From: Corydoras sp. C115
Lineage: Eukaryota > Chordata > Actinopteri > Siluriformes > Callichthyidae
Length of the DNA stretch: 64,000 bases
Assembly (NCBI GenBank): GCA_019802505.1
Contig: JAFMOC010000059.1
Coordinates: forward strand, 1,392,001 to 1,456,000
Reading direction: 5' to 3'
Shown: positions 39,210 to 50,721 of the stretch, in pieces
How positions within the stretch are numbered: the first letter of the stretch is position 1
Layout of the letters: each line of letters begins with the position of its first letter
Translations under genes and position numbers: made by a program
The notes under the pieces: model-generated
Seen by the model: the letters and a program-made list of their open reading frames with translations, nothing else
What the model was told of the DNA's origin: nothing
Database searches by the model: none

Positions 39210-42200
39210 CAACACTTTGGACAGCACAGCACTGACATGCTTAGGTCATTGTGTAAACTTTGAAGGTCTCTCTTGTTTACAGTCGGGTAGATATTACATC
39301 TGGACCGTGCGGATATATCTCACTGCAGACTCTTAGTCATATCTTTCAAGTGGATGAAATTAAGTCACACAAGATATTAAAGGGAATTTTTAGTAAACAC
39401 CAAAACTGCAAATTGCAATTTAACCAAAGTGAGCTTACTGTATATAGTACTGATGAACCAAATCTGTTATTTAGCAACAGGTTAAGAACTACCTACAACA
39501 CAAAAACATTAAATCAAATAAAAAATAAATTAAAAAAACATCTGCTTTTTGCTTCCCTCGGTCTTTAGATGCTGCAAGTACAGTATCATGTTGTAATAGA
39601 CACTCAGTGGTCTTTATGGGTAGCTTGAACATGGAACCTTCTATGTTACCAGTGCAATATCTGAAACCCCCAGACAATCCTTCACTTTTAGTGTTTAAAG
39701 GAACAACTTCCCAAGAAACGATTTAATACAAATACTTCCCATTTACAAATCTGATAAGGCTACAAAACATGCATTTTAAAACCAGTCTTATGTAAAACCT
39801 CCCTGTGTAATATTATACTAAGCTTACTGCCATTGTACTTTCCTCATCCCAAATGGTCCTGCTCTTTATTTGAAAGAACATCTGTTGAGAAGACTTCATG
39901 AGCTCATTTCATGTTAATTCACAGAAGTGTTTAGTGTTTATGACTAATAGCTTTGTGCATTAGAGATGTCAGTCTATTTTCCCCTTCTCTCATCACCGTT
40001 AGGTTTCCAAATTGAGATCAGATGACGAGAAAATGAGCACATTTCTTAAAGGTGTTAATTTGTCAGAGTCTCATTGCTGAGGATTTTATAATCAGACTCT
40101 TTAACACTCTTGTGGTGCATAATGGCAAAATAGTCTAACGTTTAGGAAAGTAATTTTTGTGAGTGGCTTCAAATTGAAAACGGTGCAGAATTTCGGTGCA
40201 GGATGCCTGGGCGCGCTCTGCTTTTCTCGTGTGTTTATATTCTTTCTTCACTCAGACCATTGAGGAATTCTTCAATGTGACATGGAAATCCAGGCACAAC
40301 CAGTCCATGCCAGACCACAGTCTCACATTTCTGTGGTCTCTCTCAGTAAGCATTAAGGATTTCGGGGCTCTGCTGGGGTCATTGGGAGTCAAAGTCCTTG
40401 CTGAGTCATATGGAAGGTGAGGAACTGGAAAACAGCCATAGTGTTATAAAATCTAGAAACTTGGTCGAACAGCTTCTGAAAATGTTTTATATTTCCACTT
40501 TAGGAGGGACGCCATCCTTATATCAAATGCATTGTCCGTCGTGAGTGCCTGTCTGATGTCCATCAGTAAAGTAGCCAAGTCATTTGAACTTCTGATTGTG
40601 GGACGACTTCTCTTTGGTATGTTCTGTGGGTTGGTCATGAGCCTAAATCCACTGTATATTCAGGGCATCTCAACGATAAACCTCCGTGGTGCCTTTGCTA
40701 CTCTCAACCAGGTTTCCTTAACCTCAGGGATCCTTTTGGGCATGGTGAGACCACTTTTTACTCCGTAATCATATTTTAGTCAGATTAATATAAACAGAAA
40801 TCTAACCCTATATTTGTGCAAATTAAACCTTTCAGGTGGTGGGTTTAGATACTGTGCTGGGCACCGAGCAGCTCTGGGACTTTATGCTTTCCCTCTCCCT
40901 CATACCAGCCGTCCTTCAGTACCTGATCTTGCCATTCTGCCCTGAGAGCCCACGCTATCTCCTCATTGACTGTGGAAAAGAAAAAGAGGCAGAGGCTGGT
41001 GGGTAAAGAGAAAGCCTTATCTCAAAATCGGCAATACATCACTTAAGTCATGAAATATCGTTTTTCATCAGCCTTGAGAAAGTTGCGAGCACACCCTGAG
41101 AAGCTGGCACAGGAAATTGAGGAGATGAAAGAGGAAGCCTGTCATATTGAAGTCAAATTAACAGTTGGAGAATTTTTCAGAAAGCAATCCTACAGGCGGC
41201 AGATAAAACTTATTCTAATCATAAGCCTTGGTAGCCAGTTGTCTGGATTTAATGCGGTAAGTTTTTACGCAGCACAAAAGTTTTTTTTAATGAAATTTTT
41301 GGATCTACTGGTTAAAACTATGCTACTGAATCAGCTATACATTCCTGCAAGACTTTGCTGTAATATAAGCAGTGTGTGGACACTCACTGTGAGACCCTAG
41401 TATAAATAAGGGCAAGATTTTAATGCAAAGAACATATTTATTGGGTCTGAATATGCTGGAAAGGGACCACCGGGGTTTCTAACTGCCTCTATGTTATTAA
41501 CCCATTAAACACAGCATCCCTATAGTTTTGTATTAAATCAATATTAATTTTGAAGCATACGTCTTCGTCTAATATTTTATCAAATGTAAAATGTAAAAAA
41601 AAAATCTTATTTGCATTTTTAATACACAATATAATATAAATACAATATAAACATCATGTCATTTAACCTCCTCCTCAGTCTTTGATACAGTACTGTAAAG
41701 GTGTGTCAGAATGGATACTATAACTTGTAAGCTGATCAAACACTTTCTACTTGCCTGTTATGTTCCTACAGGTAATAAATTATTCAACTAAAATATTTGC
41801 CAAGGCGAAGTTTGAAGAAGCAACGTACCTGACACTAGGAGTTGGTTTTATCAATATGGCATTCGCTGTAGTTGCTGTAAGTCTTAATGTCAATACATTT
41901 AATATGTTTACTTAAGGTTAGTCAGCTGATATTTTGTACTTGCTTTTTAAAGTTCTTCAAATGAATGAAGTACAACACAAGGTTAGAGGATTAAGCAGAA
42001 GATAATAAATAATGAATAAATTAATTGTATTTTTTTTTTTTTAAAGGCCTTTCTGGTGGAGAGGGCAGGTCGCCGAAAGCTGCTTCTTACTGGCTTTCTG
42101 TCACTTGCACTTGGTAACTTACTAATGACCATCACTGATGCTCTGCTGGTGAGATAAGTGAAAGCAGCAGCATTATTTTTTTGTTTTTGAGTTTTCTCTG

Positions 42201-42757
42201 TAATCCTCTGCTATCTGTTTTTTGTCTTTCAAGGACGTTGCCCCAAACATTCGCATTTTCCAGGTGCTGGTGATATTTTTCCATATTTCAGCATATGAGC
42301 TTGGTCCTGGACCCATCTCTTGGTTTATTGCTGCCGAGCTTCTCGACCAGCCTGCCAGACCCATGGGCATGGCCTTTACCAGTTTGCTCATATGGAGTAG
42401 TAAATTTCTGTTAGCCCTTCTTTTCCCTCCTTTACTGGTACGTTCTAAGTTTTTTTTCAATTCATAAAGTGGCACTGATTACAAATACCAATATTTTTTA
42501 TATTTATATAGAAGAATAGAAAGGTTTAACAATAATAAATACTGAATTTATTATTTTTTTTTTTTTTTTTTTTGCAGAACCTGTTTGGAGCCTTTGTGTA
42601 CCTTCTCTTCATGCTCATGGCATTGATTGCATTTACTTATACAAGTGTTTATCTCCCAGAAACGAAGGGCCGAAACTTTGATGACATTGCAGCTGAGCTT
42701 CATGGAGCTGATACCATTCCTCTGCACGACAAGAAGAGCTTTAATACATTTTCCTGA
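38711..42757 (+). CDS. slc2a11-like: Facilitative hexose transporter, GLUT class II, GLUT11-like (complete, 10 exons)
   Basis: Twelve-helix plasma-membrane uniporter of the sugar porter family. Exons: 38711-38725, 39048-39146, 40256-40416, 40504-40744, 40836-40998, 41072-41256, 41772-41876, 42047-42148, 42234-42437, 42578-42757. Phases agree throughout and give 484 codons, a normal GLUT length. The start ATG (MAVRE) has an in-frame stop just upstream. Motifs in order: FGSLQIGYHTGNVNSP (helix 1), NVTW glycosylation site, YGRRD, PESPRYLL, SQLSGFNA (helix 7), ERAGRR, GPGPISW, PETKGR. PDHSLTFLWSL, PRYLLIDCGKE, AELLDQPARP and the C-terminal AELH segment resemble human GLUT11 most; teleost slc2a15 is an equally possible name. 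The helix-7 glutamine equivalent to GLUT1 Gln282 appears to be Ser. A possible poly-A signal ATTAAA is at 42832. Confidence 0.92.
39172..39208. repeat. (CA)n microsatellite in transporter intron 2
   Basis: Perfect CA run 26 bp after the donor of transporter exon 2. The ORFs that run through it are artefacts. Confidence 0.95.
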
Positions 42758-42895
42758 AAACTGTGTTGGCTGACAAGTCAGGACTCTTATTATGTAAAAC
42801 GTTTTTGGTCTGCCTGCCACCTGGTAAAAAAATTAAAATAACTAAAAAATGATGTACCGCCTAACCAAGAAAACAGTTTCCAGTATCTAAAAAAT

Positions 42896-43078
42896 ACAGA
42901 GTACCAGTCAAAAGTTTGGACACACCCCTTCTGTCTAAGACTACAATTACAGGCTGATTTCTTTTTTGTTTTTGTTAGTCCCCTGTTGGTTCTGTGTTGG
43001 TTCTACTGGTCAGGAGCATCACAGAACAGGTAGAATTTGGGTGGTGGATTGTTTATTGACAGTTCTGCAGTGACAGTG
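42896..43078. mobile_element. MITE fragment
   Basis: Begins AGTACCAGTCAAAAGTTTGG and contains GGTTCTACTGGTCAGGAGCA and TGGGTGGTGGATTG, shared with the palindromic MITEs at 10975 and 34425. The right arm is missing. Confidence 0.6.
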
Positions 43079-43263
43079 GGCAAGGTAGCTCAGTGGTTAG
43101 GGTGTTAGGCTCTCAATCTGAAGGTTGGGGGTTTTAGTGACAGTTCACTGCAGCTCTGTCATATAATAAAATTATTTTAAACCTTATAGACACATAGGAG
43201 AGACATACAATTTTAAAGTCTTAAAAGTAAACTTTGCTAAAATTAGTAATTTTATTTTAAACA

Positions 43264-43267
<4 letters not shown>

Positions 43268-43334
<67 letters not shown>
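43268..43334. repeat. (AT)n microsatellite
   Basis: Perfect AT repeat in the spacer right of the transporter gene. Confidence 0.97.
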
Positions 43335-43338
<4 letters not shown>

Positions 43339-43925
43339 TTGATGCAATGTCCCACACTATGTTAGTCGACTGGTCGATCAAGAGCAAAAAGAAACTCTGC
43401 TTCTGTTCCTGATCAACTTTATTTCAACCAAAAAAGCGTATTGAATTTTACTACACCCTTAGAAGTCAAGCCACAACACAGGAACATGTGATGAATGTGG
43501 CTTGGTTGTTGTCTATAACAGGGTCAAGTAATTCAGAAATTAAAGGCAGGGGATGATTTCTCATTAGCAGCAGAAATCCATTCTAAAGAAATGTGAACGT
43601 AGGTTCTTCTCTTGAATATAAAGAAGTCAAAAGCAGCGGCTGGATTTTTATAGCTCAGTTAAACCGGCCTGTAAGCTGGATTTATATAGCTGGATTTTTT
43701 TTAACAATCTGTCTTCATTTGCAAAAACATTAATACTGGAAGTTGCTTTGCTCATGGAGATTCGCAGCTTAAGAAAATCAGATTTAATCTCTAGTAAAGT
43801 AAAACAATCAGACCTAACATGCTGAGAGGTCAGTGTGTGCTGCAAGTAAATGGTTTTCATCTGAATCTGGGGGTTAGTAGGAATAACCGGGGCTGGAACG
43901 TACCAAATTCAGGCTGCATGGTAAG

Positions 43926-43944
43926 ACAGTGCCACCTAGCAAAC
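43926..43944 (-). promoter_or_regulatory. CTCF-like motif, reverse orientation
   Basis: CAGTGCCACCTAGCAAACT; on the minus strand it reads GCTAGGTGGCACTG, similar to the AGGTGGCAG elements beside group A V segments but pointing the opposite way. Candidate left boundary of the TCR domain. Confidence 0.35.
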
Positions 43945-45150
43945 TATTTCATTGAAAGTCTTAATAAACTGCATTGCAGAAGTTATTTAATGAGTATTAA
44001 TGTGTGGTTGTGCGCCATACTGGGTGTCTTAGGCAAGATCTCCACCCACCGCACCCCTCCCTTCCTCACAAGCATCATATTTAGGTATTATTACACTGAA
44101 TCAGCTGAATTTTCATGGCAGTTTTACTGATTTACATCAAGCTGAATCAGTGCAATAACACCTAAAAGATGAAGTTTATGACGTGGTGAGGGATGGATGG
44201 AGAGCTTGCCTATAATTTAAAATAACAGTTTAAAGCTACGTGTCTGTCTTATCGTGTGTGAAGTTACTGAGGTAAGGCTTTGGTCCTTTTATATAATATA
44301 TGTACCGTGGACCCAGAAAGGAGAAAGCCAAACAAGTCATACCTAAATCCACCACCACTGCATTCCCCTGTCCATACTGCACAACACCTCTACCCCACCT
44401 GAAGACCCATAAGGATCAAGAAGGAGCATATTCGACTACAAGTGACTGCTGACGTAGTTAGGTTTTGTAATTAATGGCTTTTATATAATATCAATGCATG
44501 TGACTGATGGTGGTCTTTTACTCATAAGCCCTGTGATATAAAGAGTCAAGGCAAGAGTATGAGTAAATTGTTGTTCACTATTAACAGGCTTTTATTTAAC
44601 AACTTTGCTGTATGTTACTATGTGACATATCACACAGTTCTACATATGAATTTAGTTTACTACATAACTATTCATCTGGTCTACATTATACCCACAAAAC
44701 AACACCTGCATCTGTGAGCAGAATTAGATTAAGAGCCAGTAAACCACACACGGAGTTTCAGCATTTAGTTCATTAACATTCCTGTCAACGTTTTATACAG
44801 AGATCACTCTGTTTACGATTTATAATATAAACACTTGTTTTTCATCTTCTTATTAAAGGTCACCACAGTGGGGAAAAATCTGAACATATACAAATGGACT
44901 GTTTTACATGGGATGTCCTTCTGACACAACCCTCCTATTTACTCAGGCTTGGGACCAGTGCAGAGTCCACTGATTGGTACATCCTTAATGGATCGGACAA
45001 CTTATAATAACCAATTTTCTTATTAATATGGCTTTGAAATGTGGGAGAGAACTGGACAACCCAAAAAAGAAAACAGTTTTGCCCGCACCCAGAACCCTCT
45101 TCTGCACCAATGTGCCACCTGACTATATCATGTGTAATCTACACCGTTTC

Positions 45151-45180
45151 TGTGGGTGGGGTCATAAACATCATACATTA
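45151..45180 (+). promoter_or_regulatory. V1 promoter block (GT box + ACATCA)
   Basis: TGTGGGTGGGGTCATAAACA followed by TCATAC, 76 bp before the leader ATG. It is shared with the other group A V segments. Confidence 0.55.
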
Positions 45181-45226
45181 ATGAAAAAAGCCTGAACAAT
45201 TTCTTAAAGCTTATTAAATATTAAAC

Positions 45227-45684
45227 ATGCTAGAAAGCATTGCAATTTTGTTTTATTCGTTTTACTGGATTCCAGGTAATTAAATGTTTTAATATTAATA
45301 CTACGGCAGTAGAAATACTTCACACTATATACAAATAATAAAACATCAGCATTTTTTTTAAATTATTGTAATTATTTACAGGTGTCGCAGGAGGAAATGA
45401 TATATTTCAGGATGAAATTGTCTGGGCTGAAATGGACAAATCAGTTACTCTGGTCTGCAATCACACCAAGGGTGAAACTTACCTCTTCATGTACTGGTTT
45501 CTTCAGCGCCAGGGGGAAAGTATGGAGCAGATTGTATTTACTTCCAGCAGTGGTACTGTGGATTTTGTTAAGAAGGAACAAAGTAAATATTCAGCCAAAA
45601 AAACAGTTGCAGTAAGCGGCTCATTTACAGTAAAGAAAGTGGATTCTAGAGACAGTGCAATGTATTTTTGTGCTGTTAGTGAAA
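45227..45684 (+). CDS. TRAV: TCR alpha/delta variable segment V1 (group A)
   Basis: Antigen-binding V domain of T-cell receptor alpha (or delta). Leader exon 45227-45275 (MLESIAILFYSFYWIP), V exon from 45382, joined in phase 1. Framework: LVCNHTKG with the first cysteine, MYWFLQRQG with the conserved Trp, then DSAMYFCAVSE with the second cysteine. The frame is open to the heptamer. It is the leftmost V of the array and faces right. CAV ending and 23-RSS argue for alpha/delta rather than immunoglobulin light chain. Looks functional. Framework 3 is diverged from its neighbours (SGTVDFVKKEQ). Confidence 0.9.
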
Positions 45685-45723
45685 CACAGTGATACGACCT
45701 CAAGGAAGAGCTGTACAAAAACA
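45685..45723 (+). other. 23-RSS of V1
   Basis: Heptamer CACAGTG (45685-45691), 23-bp spacer, nonamer ACAAAAACA (45715-45723). Confidence 0.93.
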
Positions 45724-45752
45724 CAGTATTAATCAGATAGTAATGAATAAAA

Positions 45753-45770
45753 CACCAAAAGGTGGCAGTA
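45753..45770 (+). promoter_or_regulatory. RSS-proximal CTCF-like element, V1
   Basis: CACCAAAAGGTGGCAGTA, 30 bp after the nonamer; matches the CTCF core on the plus strand. Confidence 0.5.
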
Positions 45771-46412
45771 TAGTAACATTTATTTATAAATGGGACTGGG
45801 TGGAAGTAAACTGTTCGAGCTGGAGAGACCTGCAGATCTGTCTTCTATTGAAATTGGAGTATGAATTGGTAGCACATGGATAAATAGGGTAATAAGTGTA
45901 TATATTTTATGGATGACAATTGACTTTTCTCAACATAACCTACTACCTAACAGACTTCACACTTCTTGGTCTTTTGTTTTTTCCTTTGATCTTTATTACC
46001 AGCAGGAAAGCCAACAAAATGACATTGCCTCCCGCTATGCTTCCTCTTATGCTCAGCTTTACAAAAGTAGATACAGAGCATCCTGACATCCAGGAAAGAT
46101 GTCTGTTGTCTTTCTAAACTATTCACTCACATCATTTAACCGCATTCCAACAGTCTCTACTTTACCTTCTGTCTTCTACATACTGATGATGAATATACAC
46201 TCCTGTGCAAAGAAAAGATGCTGCAACATCTGACATAGCAAGGAAATGCATGTTTATTAGTAAGATAGGAACTGTCAATGATTGCTTGTCATATATATAT
46301 TCACTGATCATAGATTCGTTGTGAGAACTATTAAATATTAATATTAGACACTTTGAATTTGCGGGGGGTTTTTCTTCAGAGGGGCATACATCATGTAAGC
46401 AACACTGTGCCT

Positions 46413-46440
46413 CTGTGGGTGGGGCAACAAAGCTACATCA
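46413..46440 (+). promoter_or_regulatory. V2 promoter block
   Basis: CTGTGGGTGGGGCAACAAAG then CTACATCA, about 89 bp before the leader ATG. Confidence 0.55.
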
Positions 46441-46501
46441 CATATTAATACAGCACAAAAGGGATCATACACAGCCTGCGTTTCATTATAAAATATATAA
46501 C

Positions 46502-46944
46502 ATGAACAGAGACACAGTAATTCTGCTTTATTTATTTTACTGGATTCAAGGTATTGAACCATTTTGAAAATTATACCCTTTAAAATTTTCTATATATAAA
46601 CACACTGTATAAATATCAGCTTCTAACAGCACTGTTCAATTACAGGTGTTGCAGGACAAAATGATGTCCATCAGCCTGATATCATTTGGGCTAAAATGAA
46701 TGATTCAGTAACTATAACCTGCAATCACACCAAGGATGCAAGTTATTATCAGATGTACTGGTACCTTCAGCATCAGGGACAGAGTATAGATCTGATTGTG
46801 TTCACCACCAGCAGCATTAAGGACTTTGGGGAAAAGGATCAAAATAAATATTCTGCTGATAAAACCATAGCTGATCGAGGATCTCTAACAGTGAAGAACC
46901 TGGATTCTAAAGACAGTGCTGTGTATTTCTGTTCAGTAAGTCAA
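46502..46944 (+). CDS. TRAV: TCR alpha/delta variable segment V2 (group A)
   Basis: Leader exon 46502-46550 (MNRDTVILLYLFYWIQ), V exon from 46646, phase 1 junction. Reads HQPDIIWAKMNDSVTITC with the first cysteine, YQMYWYLQHQG, and DSAVYFCSVSQ with the second cysteine. It is closest to V3 and V6, with which it shares the KMxDSVTI framework 1 and the KDFGE...NKYSADKTIA framework 3, so these three form a subfamily. Ser replaces the usual Ala after the second cysteine. Open and probably functional. Confidence 0.92.
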
Positions 46945-46983
46945 CACAGTGAAATAATTACTGCATGGAGCTGTACAAAAACA
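46945..46983 (+). other. 23-RSS of V2
   Basis: CACAGTG, 23-bp spacer, ACAAAAACA (46975-46983). Confidence 0.93.
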
Positions 46984-47014
46984 CGGTCTGTCAGGCTTAC
47001 ATATAAAAATAATA

Positions 47015-47031
47015 CACCTGAAGGTGGCAGT
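47015..47031 (+). promoter_or_regulatory. RSS-proximal CTCF-like element, V2
   Basis: CACCTGAAGGTGGCAGT, 31 bp after the nonamer. Confidence 0.55.
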
Positions 47032-47807
47032 ATGACATAAGAAATATACCTGCATTACATTGGTTTGTTAAATATGATTGACAATAGTTTAATCGGTGTG
47101 AATTTCATGTATGTATCTTTATAAGATGCTGTTTGTTGTTAGTTTTCATTAAAAAAAAGTTTTGACACCTCTCTTTATTCTCAGATTAATATCTATCCTC
47201 CCAGTTGTGTCATTATGAAGTGCTTTACATGGCTAAATATAATAACAAATGGTTCTTTACAACCAAATACTAATAACTGGGGTGGTGTAGCTCTAGACTA
47301 AATAAAACCCCTTAAAACATGGCCTTTATACACTGTTGTCATTACCATATGTTGCACTGTAAGATTTGAAAATTAAGGAAGTCCCCCCCATTTGTAATAA
47401 ACAGCAGACTTGGCCGATGTCTACTGGTGCCTACTGGTTAAACCGATTAACTCATGATAACGCTGGTCAACGAAAAATTTAGCTTCTTATTGTATTGTAT
47501 GTACTTTGGGTAATTTAGTATCTCCAAATTACCCATCACCATGCCTTTGGATTGTGGGACAAACCCGGAAATATGGCAACTCTGCACAAATGAAGCAGGC
47601 AATGACGTGGAAGTGCTAACCCACTGACAATATACCAGTGATACCAGGCCAGTGTATAGTAATATACAAAATTGTTGTGTAATTATTGCAAATTTTCTAA
47701 ATGATGATTTGTTATGAGAAACATAAACAGCTTATTAATTTGCAGTTTGACGCTTGACCCTTGTTTTTGCTGAGGAGGTGTGTGTATCAGGTAATCTACA
47801 GCGTTTA

Positions 47808-47838
47808 TGTGGGTGGGGTTACAAAATAATACATCACT
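47808..47838 (+). promoter_or_regulatory. V3 promoter block
   Basis: TGTGGGTGGGGTTACAAAAT then ATACATCAC, about 90 bp before the leader ATG. Confidence 0.55.
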
Positions 47839-47899
47839 GAGTGGAGTCTGAGTATCACTGATTGTCATATAGCTTTCATTTTATCCGTTAATTTTTAAC

Positions 47900-48353
47900 A
47901 TGATTAGAAACATTATATTCCTTTTTCATTCAGTTTTTTGGATTCAAGGTAACAAAATAGCATTTTGTGCATTTATTTCACTGCTGTAAATAAATTACAT
48001 AATAAATACAGATTATGAAACATGATTTTTTAACAGAGATTGATTTATTTACAGGTGTTGCTGGAGACAATGATGTACGGCAGCCTGATATCATCTGGGC
48101 TAAAATGAAAGATTCAGTAACTATAACCTGTAATCACACCAAGGGTACAACTTATTATCAGATGTACTGGTACCTTCAGCATCAGGGACAGAGTATAGAT
48201 CTGATTGTGTTCACCACCAGCACCAATAAGGATTTTGGAGAAAAAGACAAAAATAAATATTCTGCTGATAAAACCATAGCTGATCGAGGCTCTCTAACAG
48301 TGAAGAACCTGGATTCTAGTGACAGTGCTGTGTATTTCTGTGCAGTAAGTGAA
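47900..48353 (+). CDS. TRAV: TCR alpha/delta variable segment V3 (group A)
   Basis: Leader exon 47900-47948 (MIRNIIFLFHSVFWIQ), V exon from 48055. Reads GVAGDNDVRQPDIIWAKMKD, TITCNHTKG, YQMYWYLQHQG, and DSAVYFCAVSE. A chance in-frame ATG upstream of the acceptor makes a longer open frame, but the leader plus AG acceptor (TTTACAG) is the canonical start. It shares most of its framework with V2 and V6; differences concentrate around CDR1 (GTTY) and CDR2 (TTSTNKDF). Probably functional. Confidence 0.92.
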
Positions 48354-48392
48354 CACAGTGATATAATCACAACATTGAGCTGTACAAAAACA
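48354..48392 (+). other. 23-RSS of V3
   Basis: CACAGTG, 23-bp spacer, ACAAAAACA (48384-48392). Confidence 0.93.
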
Positions 48393-48421
48393 GTCTGTCA
48401 GTCTTGCATACAAAAATAAAT

Positions 48422-48438
48422 CACCTGTAGGTGGCAGT
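48422..48438 (+). promoter_or_regulatory. RSS-proximal CTCF-like element, V3
   Basis: CACCTGTAGGTGGCAGT, 29 bp after the nonamer. Confidence 0.55.
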
Positions 48439-48670
48439 ATGACACAAGAAATATGCAGCATCATGATTTATTAGTGTGATTATACATGAAAACAGCACAA
48501 GCTAGGATTTCTAGTCAGCTGAGAATGACGTGATTAAGTACAACTATTTTATCAAACATCATGAAGTCAGTCAGCTAGAGGAGGCGTCTTGATCCTCAAT
48601 GACAAGCTGCCATAAATATATTACAGATACAAAAAAAATTCTGTGTGTCTGAACCAAACAGAGGGAGGTC

Positions 48671-49102
48671 ATGGTTCCTGTGCTTGTATTTTATACTACA
48701 CTTTTATTTCTCACAGGTATATAAAAAAAATAGGTGAAAAACAACTCTTTTTATAAAGGAATGTCTGTCCTTACTTCATAAACACCTTTCTCTTTCTTTT
48801 ACGACAGGTTCTTCTGTTTGCAGTGTTCTCCAGAGTCCTTCTGATGCAATAAAGTATAATGGTCACAGTGCTGAACTCCAATGCATTCACACCGTACCGA
48901 ACTACGATCGCATACTGTGGTACAAACACAGTCAGGACTCAGGATTTAAACTCATGGGACGTCTTAATACAGTGGTGGAGGGCATAGAAAGCGGATTCGA
49001 GAACAAGATCAAACTGAATGGTGATGGGAGAAATAAAGGCTCATTACATGTGTTGACGCTTTCAGTGAACGACAGTGCTGTGTATTACTGTGCAGCATAT
49101 TA
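48671..49102 (+). CDS. TRAV: TCR alpha/delta variable segment V4 (group B1)
   Basis: Leader exon 48671-48716 (MVPVLVFYTTLLFLT), V exon from 48808. Reads SAELQCIHTVPNYDRILWYK with the first cysteine and Trp, FKLMGRL, ENKIKLNGDGRNKGSL, and DSAVYYCAAYY. An extra cysteine occurs near the N-terminus of the domain (SSVCSVLQSP). It belongs with V10, V13 and V15. No start codon lies within the V exon itself, so it is easily missed when exons are read singly. Open to the heptamer. It lacks the group A promoter block and 3' CTCF-like element. TRDV use cannot be excluded. Confidence 0.88.
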
Positions 49103-49140
49103 CACAGTGCTGTAGATGAGTCAAGTTTACTACAAAATCC
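49103..49140 (+). other. RSS of V4 (22-bp spacer)
   Basis: CACAGTG (49103-49109), 22-bp spacer, nonamer ACAAAATCC (49132-49140), slightly off consensus. Confidence 0.85.
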
Positions 49141-49376
49141 TTCTGATTAACAATAAACCCTTAAAACACAGCACCTGGGTCTGTGGGCTGAACTTGGTTT
49201 AAAGTCAAACTGCACACCAAACGACCTCAACTGCACTTTCTGTACAGACAGCTTAATATCAGAATTAATGAAATGCTGTGCCTGAGTGGGTTTACTTCAG
49301 TTTCCTCTCACATTCTTATCTCTTATAATCATTCAGGTTGGAAATTAGCTAGTAAAGCTGTCTTAACATTAAAACT

Positions 49377-49377
<1 letters not shown>

Positions 49378-49446
<69 letters not shown>
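49378..49446. repeat. (AT)n microsatellite
   Basis: Perfect AT run between V4 and V5, directly followed by a reverse SINE. Confidence 0.97.
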
Positions 49447-49448
<2 letters not shown>

Positions 49449-49736
49449 TAGGGTGTTCCGCATGCCCATCCAGGGAAAAACATTTTGGGTGTCAATCCAA
49501 TCAATCACCGGGCACACATTCTCTTACTCACATACTTACTGACATATACACACACACACACACACACACACTATATAGGGGCAATGTAGAGCAGCCAATT
49601 CACCTTCAATCTATGTATTTGGAAGCAAGCAGACACAGAGAGAACATGGAGACTCCACCCAGGTTGAGATAAGAACCTCGATCGTAAGCGCTGAGAGGAG
49701 AACATGCAAACCACTAAGCCATCGTGCTGCTTAGTG
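49449..49736 (-). repeat. Mermaid-type SINE with internal (CA)n
   Basis: Reverse copy: CTAGGGTGTTCCGCATGCCC, CA run at 49549-49571, GAACATGGAGACTCCACCC and head complement ACCACTAAGCCATCGTGCTG. Confidence 0.75.
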
Positions 49737-49926
49737 GTACATAACATTATTTGGTTTCCTTGTGTAAGAAATAGGTAGATTAATAAGTAAGCATTAAATA
49801 TGATTTAAATATGAGTTATCATAAAATCTTAGGGTTAGCTGATTGTTATGTTACTGAAACCTGTTGTTATATGGGAATGTCCGATAGGCGGAACATCATT
49901 CATACAAACAGCAGGCAACCTTCAAG

Positions 49927-50362
49927 ATGATGAGACACACCTTATTTCTTCTTACTGCATTTCACTTTGTGTCAGGTGAGCTTAAAACAAAGCCCTTAAA
50001 TTAAATCCGTTTCTATATATATATATATAGATTATTTTATATTATGATTTAACTTTCAGGTCAGCAACAACAGTATGATGTTCAGCAAAGTCCCTCTGAC
50101 CAGCTGAAAAATCACAGACAATCTACTGAATTTTACTGCGGCCACAGTGTTTCAAACTTTGACATGATATTATGGTATCAGAAACCAAGTAATGACACGT
50201 CCCTGAAGCTCATTGCAAACGTACGGTTTAAGATATTAAATGTTGAAGGTTCTTTTAAGAGTTCCTTTCAAATATCTGGAGATGGTCAAAAGAATTCCAC
50301 TCTTCATCTTGTCAGTCTGAAAGCTGAACACAGTGGTGTGTATTACTGTGCAGCGAAAGAAG
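49927..50362 (+). CDS. TRAV: TCR alpha/delta variable segment V5 (group B2)
   Basis: Leader exon 49927-49975 (MMRHTLFLLTAFHFVS; a second ATG follows at 49930), V exon from 50060. Reads QQQYDVQQSPSDQ, EFYCGHSVSNFDMILWYQ, FKSSFQISGDGQ, HSGVYYCAAKE. The first cysteine, Trp and second cysteine are present. It groups with V12 and V14 by QQ.YDV.Q(S/T)P, the SSF(K/Q)(V/I)SG(D/N)G framework 3 and the leader ending HFVS/HLVS/HFIS. Open to the heptamer and probably functional. Confidence 0.9.
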
Positions 50363-50400
50363 CACAGTGCTCTTTGTAACCTGGACCTAATACAAAAACC
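50363..50400 (+). other. RSS of V5 (22-bp spacer)
   Basis: CACAGTG (50363-50369), 22-bp spacer, ACAAAAACC (50392-50400). Confidence 0.9.
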
Positions 50401-50627
50401 TTCCTCCTGCCACCTCCCAAAACTGAAAAAGTGCAAAATGTACAGACATATACTATTCACAAACTAGACACAAACTCAACTACAGTAATCCATAAAAAAT
50501 CACTGATGGGTAATTTTCTGACCAATAATTTGTTTTTGAAACCATTAAAAGCTTAGGATTTAGTAGTAGTTTGGGGTTTGACCCACATTTATTAGGAGTG
50601 TTTGTATGATGCGGTCCACACCATCAC

Positions 50628-50660
50628 TGTGGGTGGAGTAATAAAGTTACATCACTACGC
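50628..50660 (+). promoter_or_regulatory. V6 promoter block
   Basis: CTGTGGGTGGAGTAATAAAG then TTACATCAC, about 94 bp before the leader ATG. One base of the GT box is changed (GGTGGAG). Confidence 0.5.
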
Positions 50661-50721
50661 AGACTCAAGGCAATCAAGGGATCACGCACAGCCTCTATTT
50701 TATTGTTAAAGTAGATTTATC

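Larger units (their letters stand above)
42758..45150. other. Intergenic region between transporter and TCR V array
   Basis: Contains a palindromic MITE fragment (42896-43078), a tRNA-SINE head (43079-43135) and an AT microsatellite (43268-43334). I see no V-segment remnant or exon. A reverse-oriented CTCF-like motif is at 43926-43944. Confidence 0.65.

Noticed and set aside
44851..44885. CACAGTG followed by GGGGAAAAATC resembling an RSS at about 44867
   Set aside because: No correctly spaced nonamer and no V framework upstream; chance heptamer.
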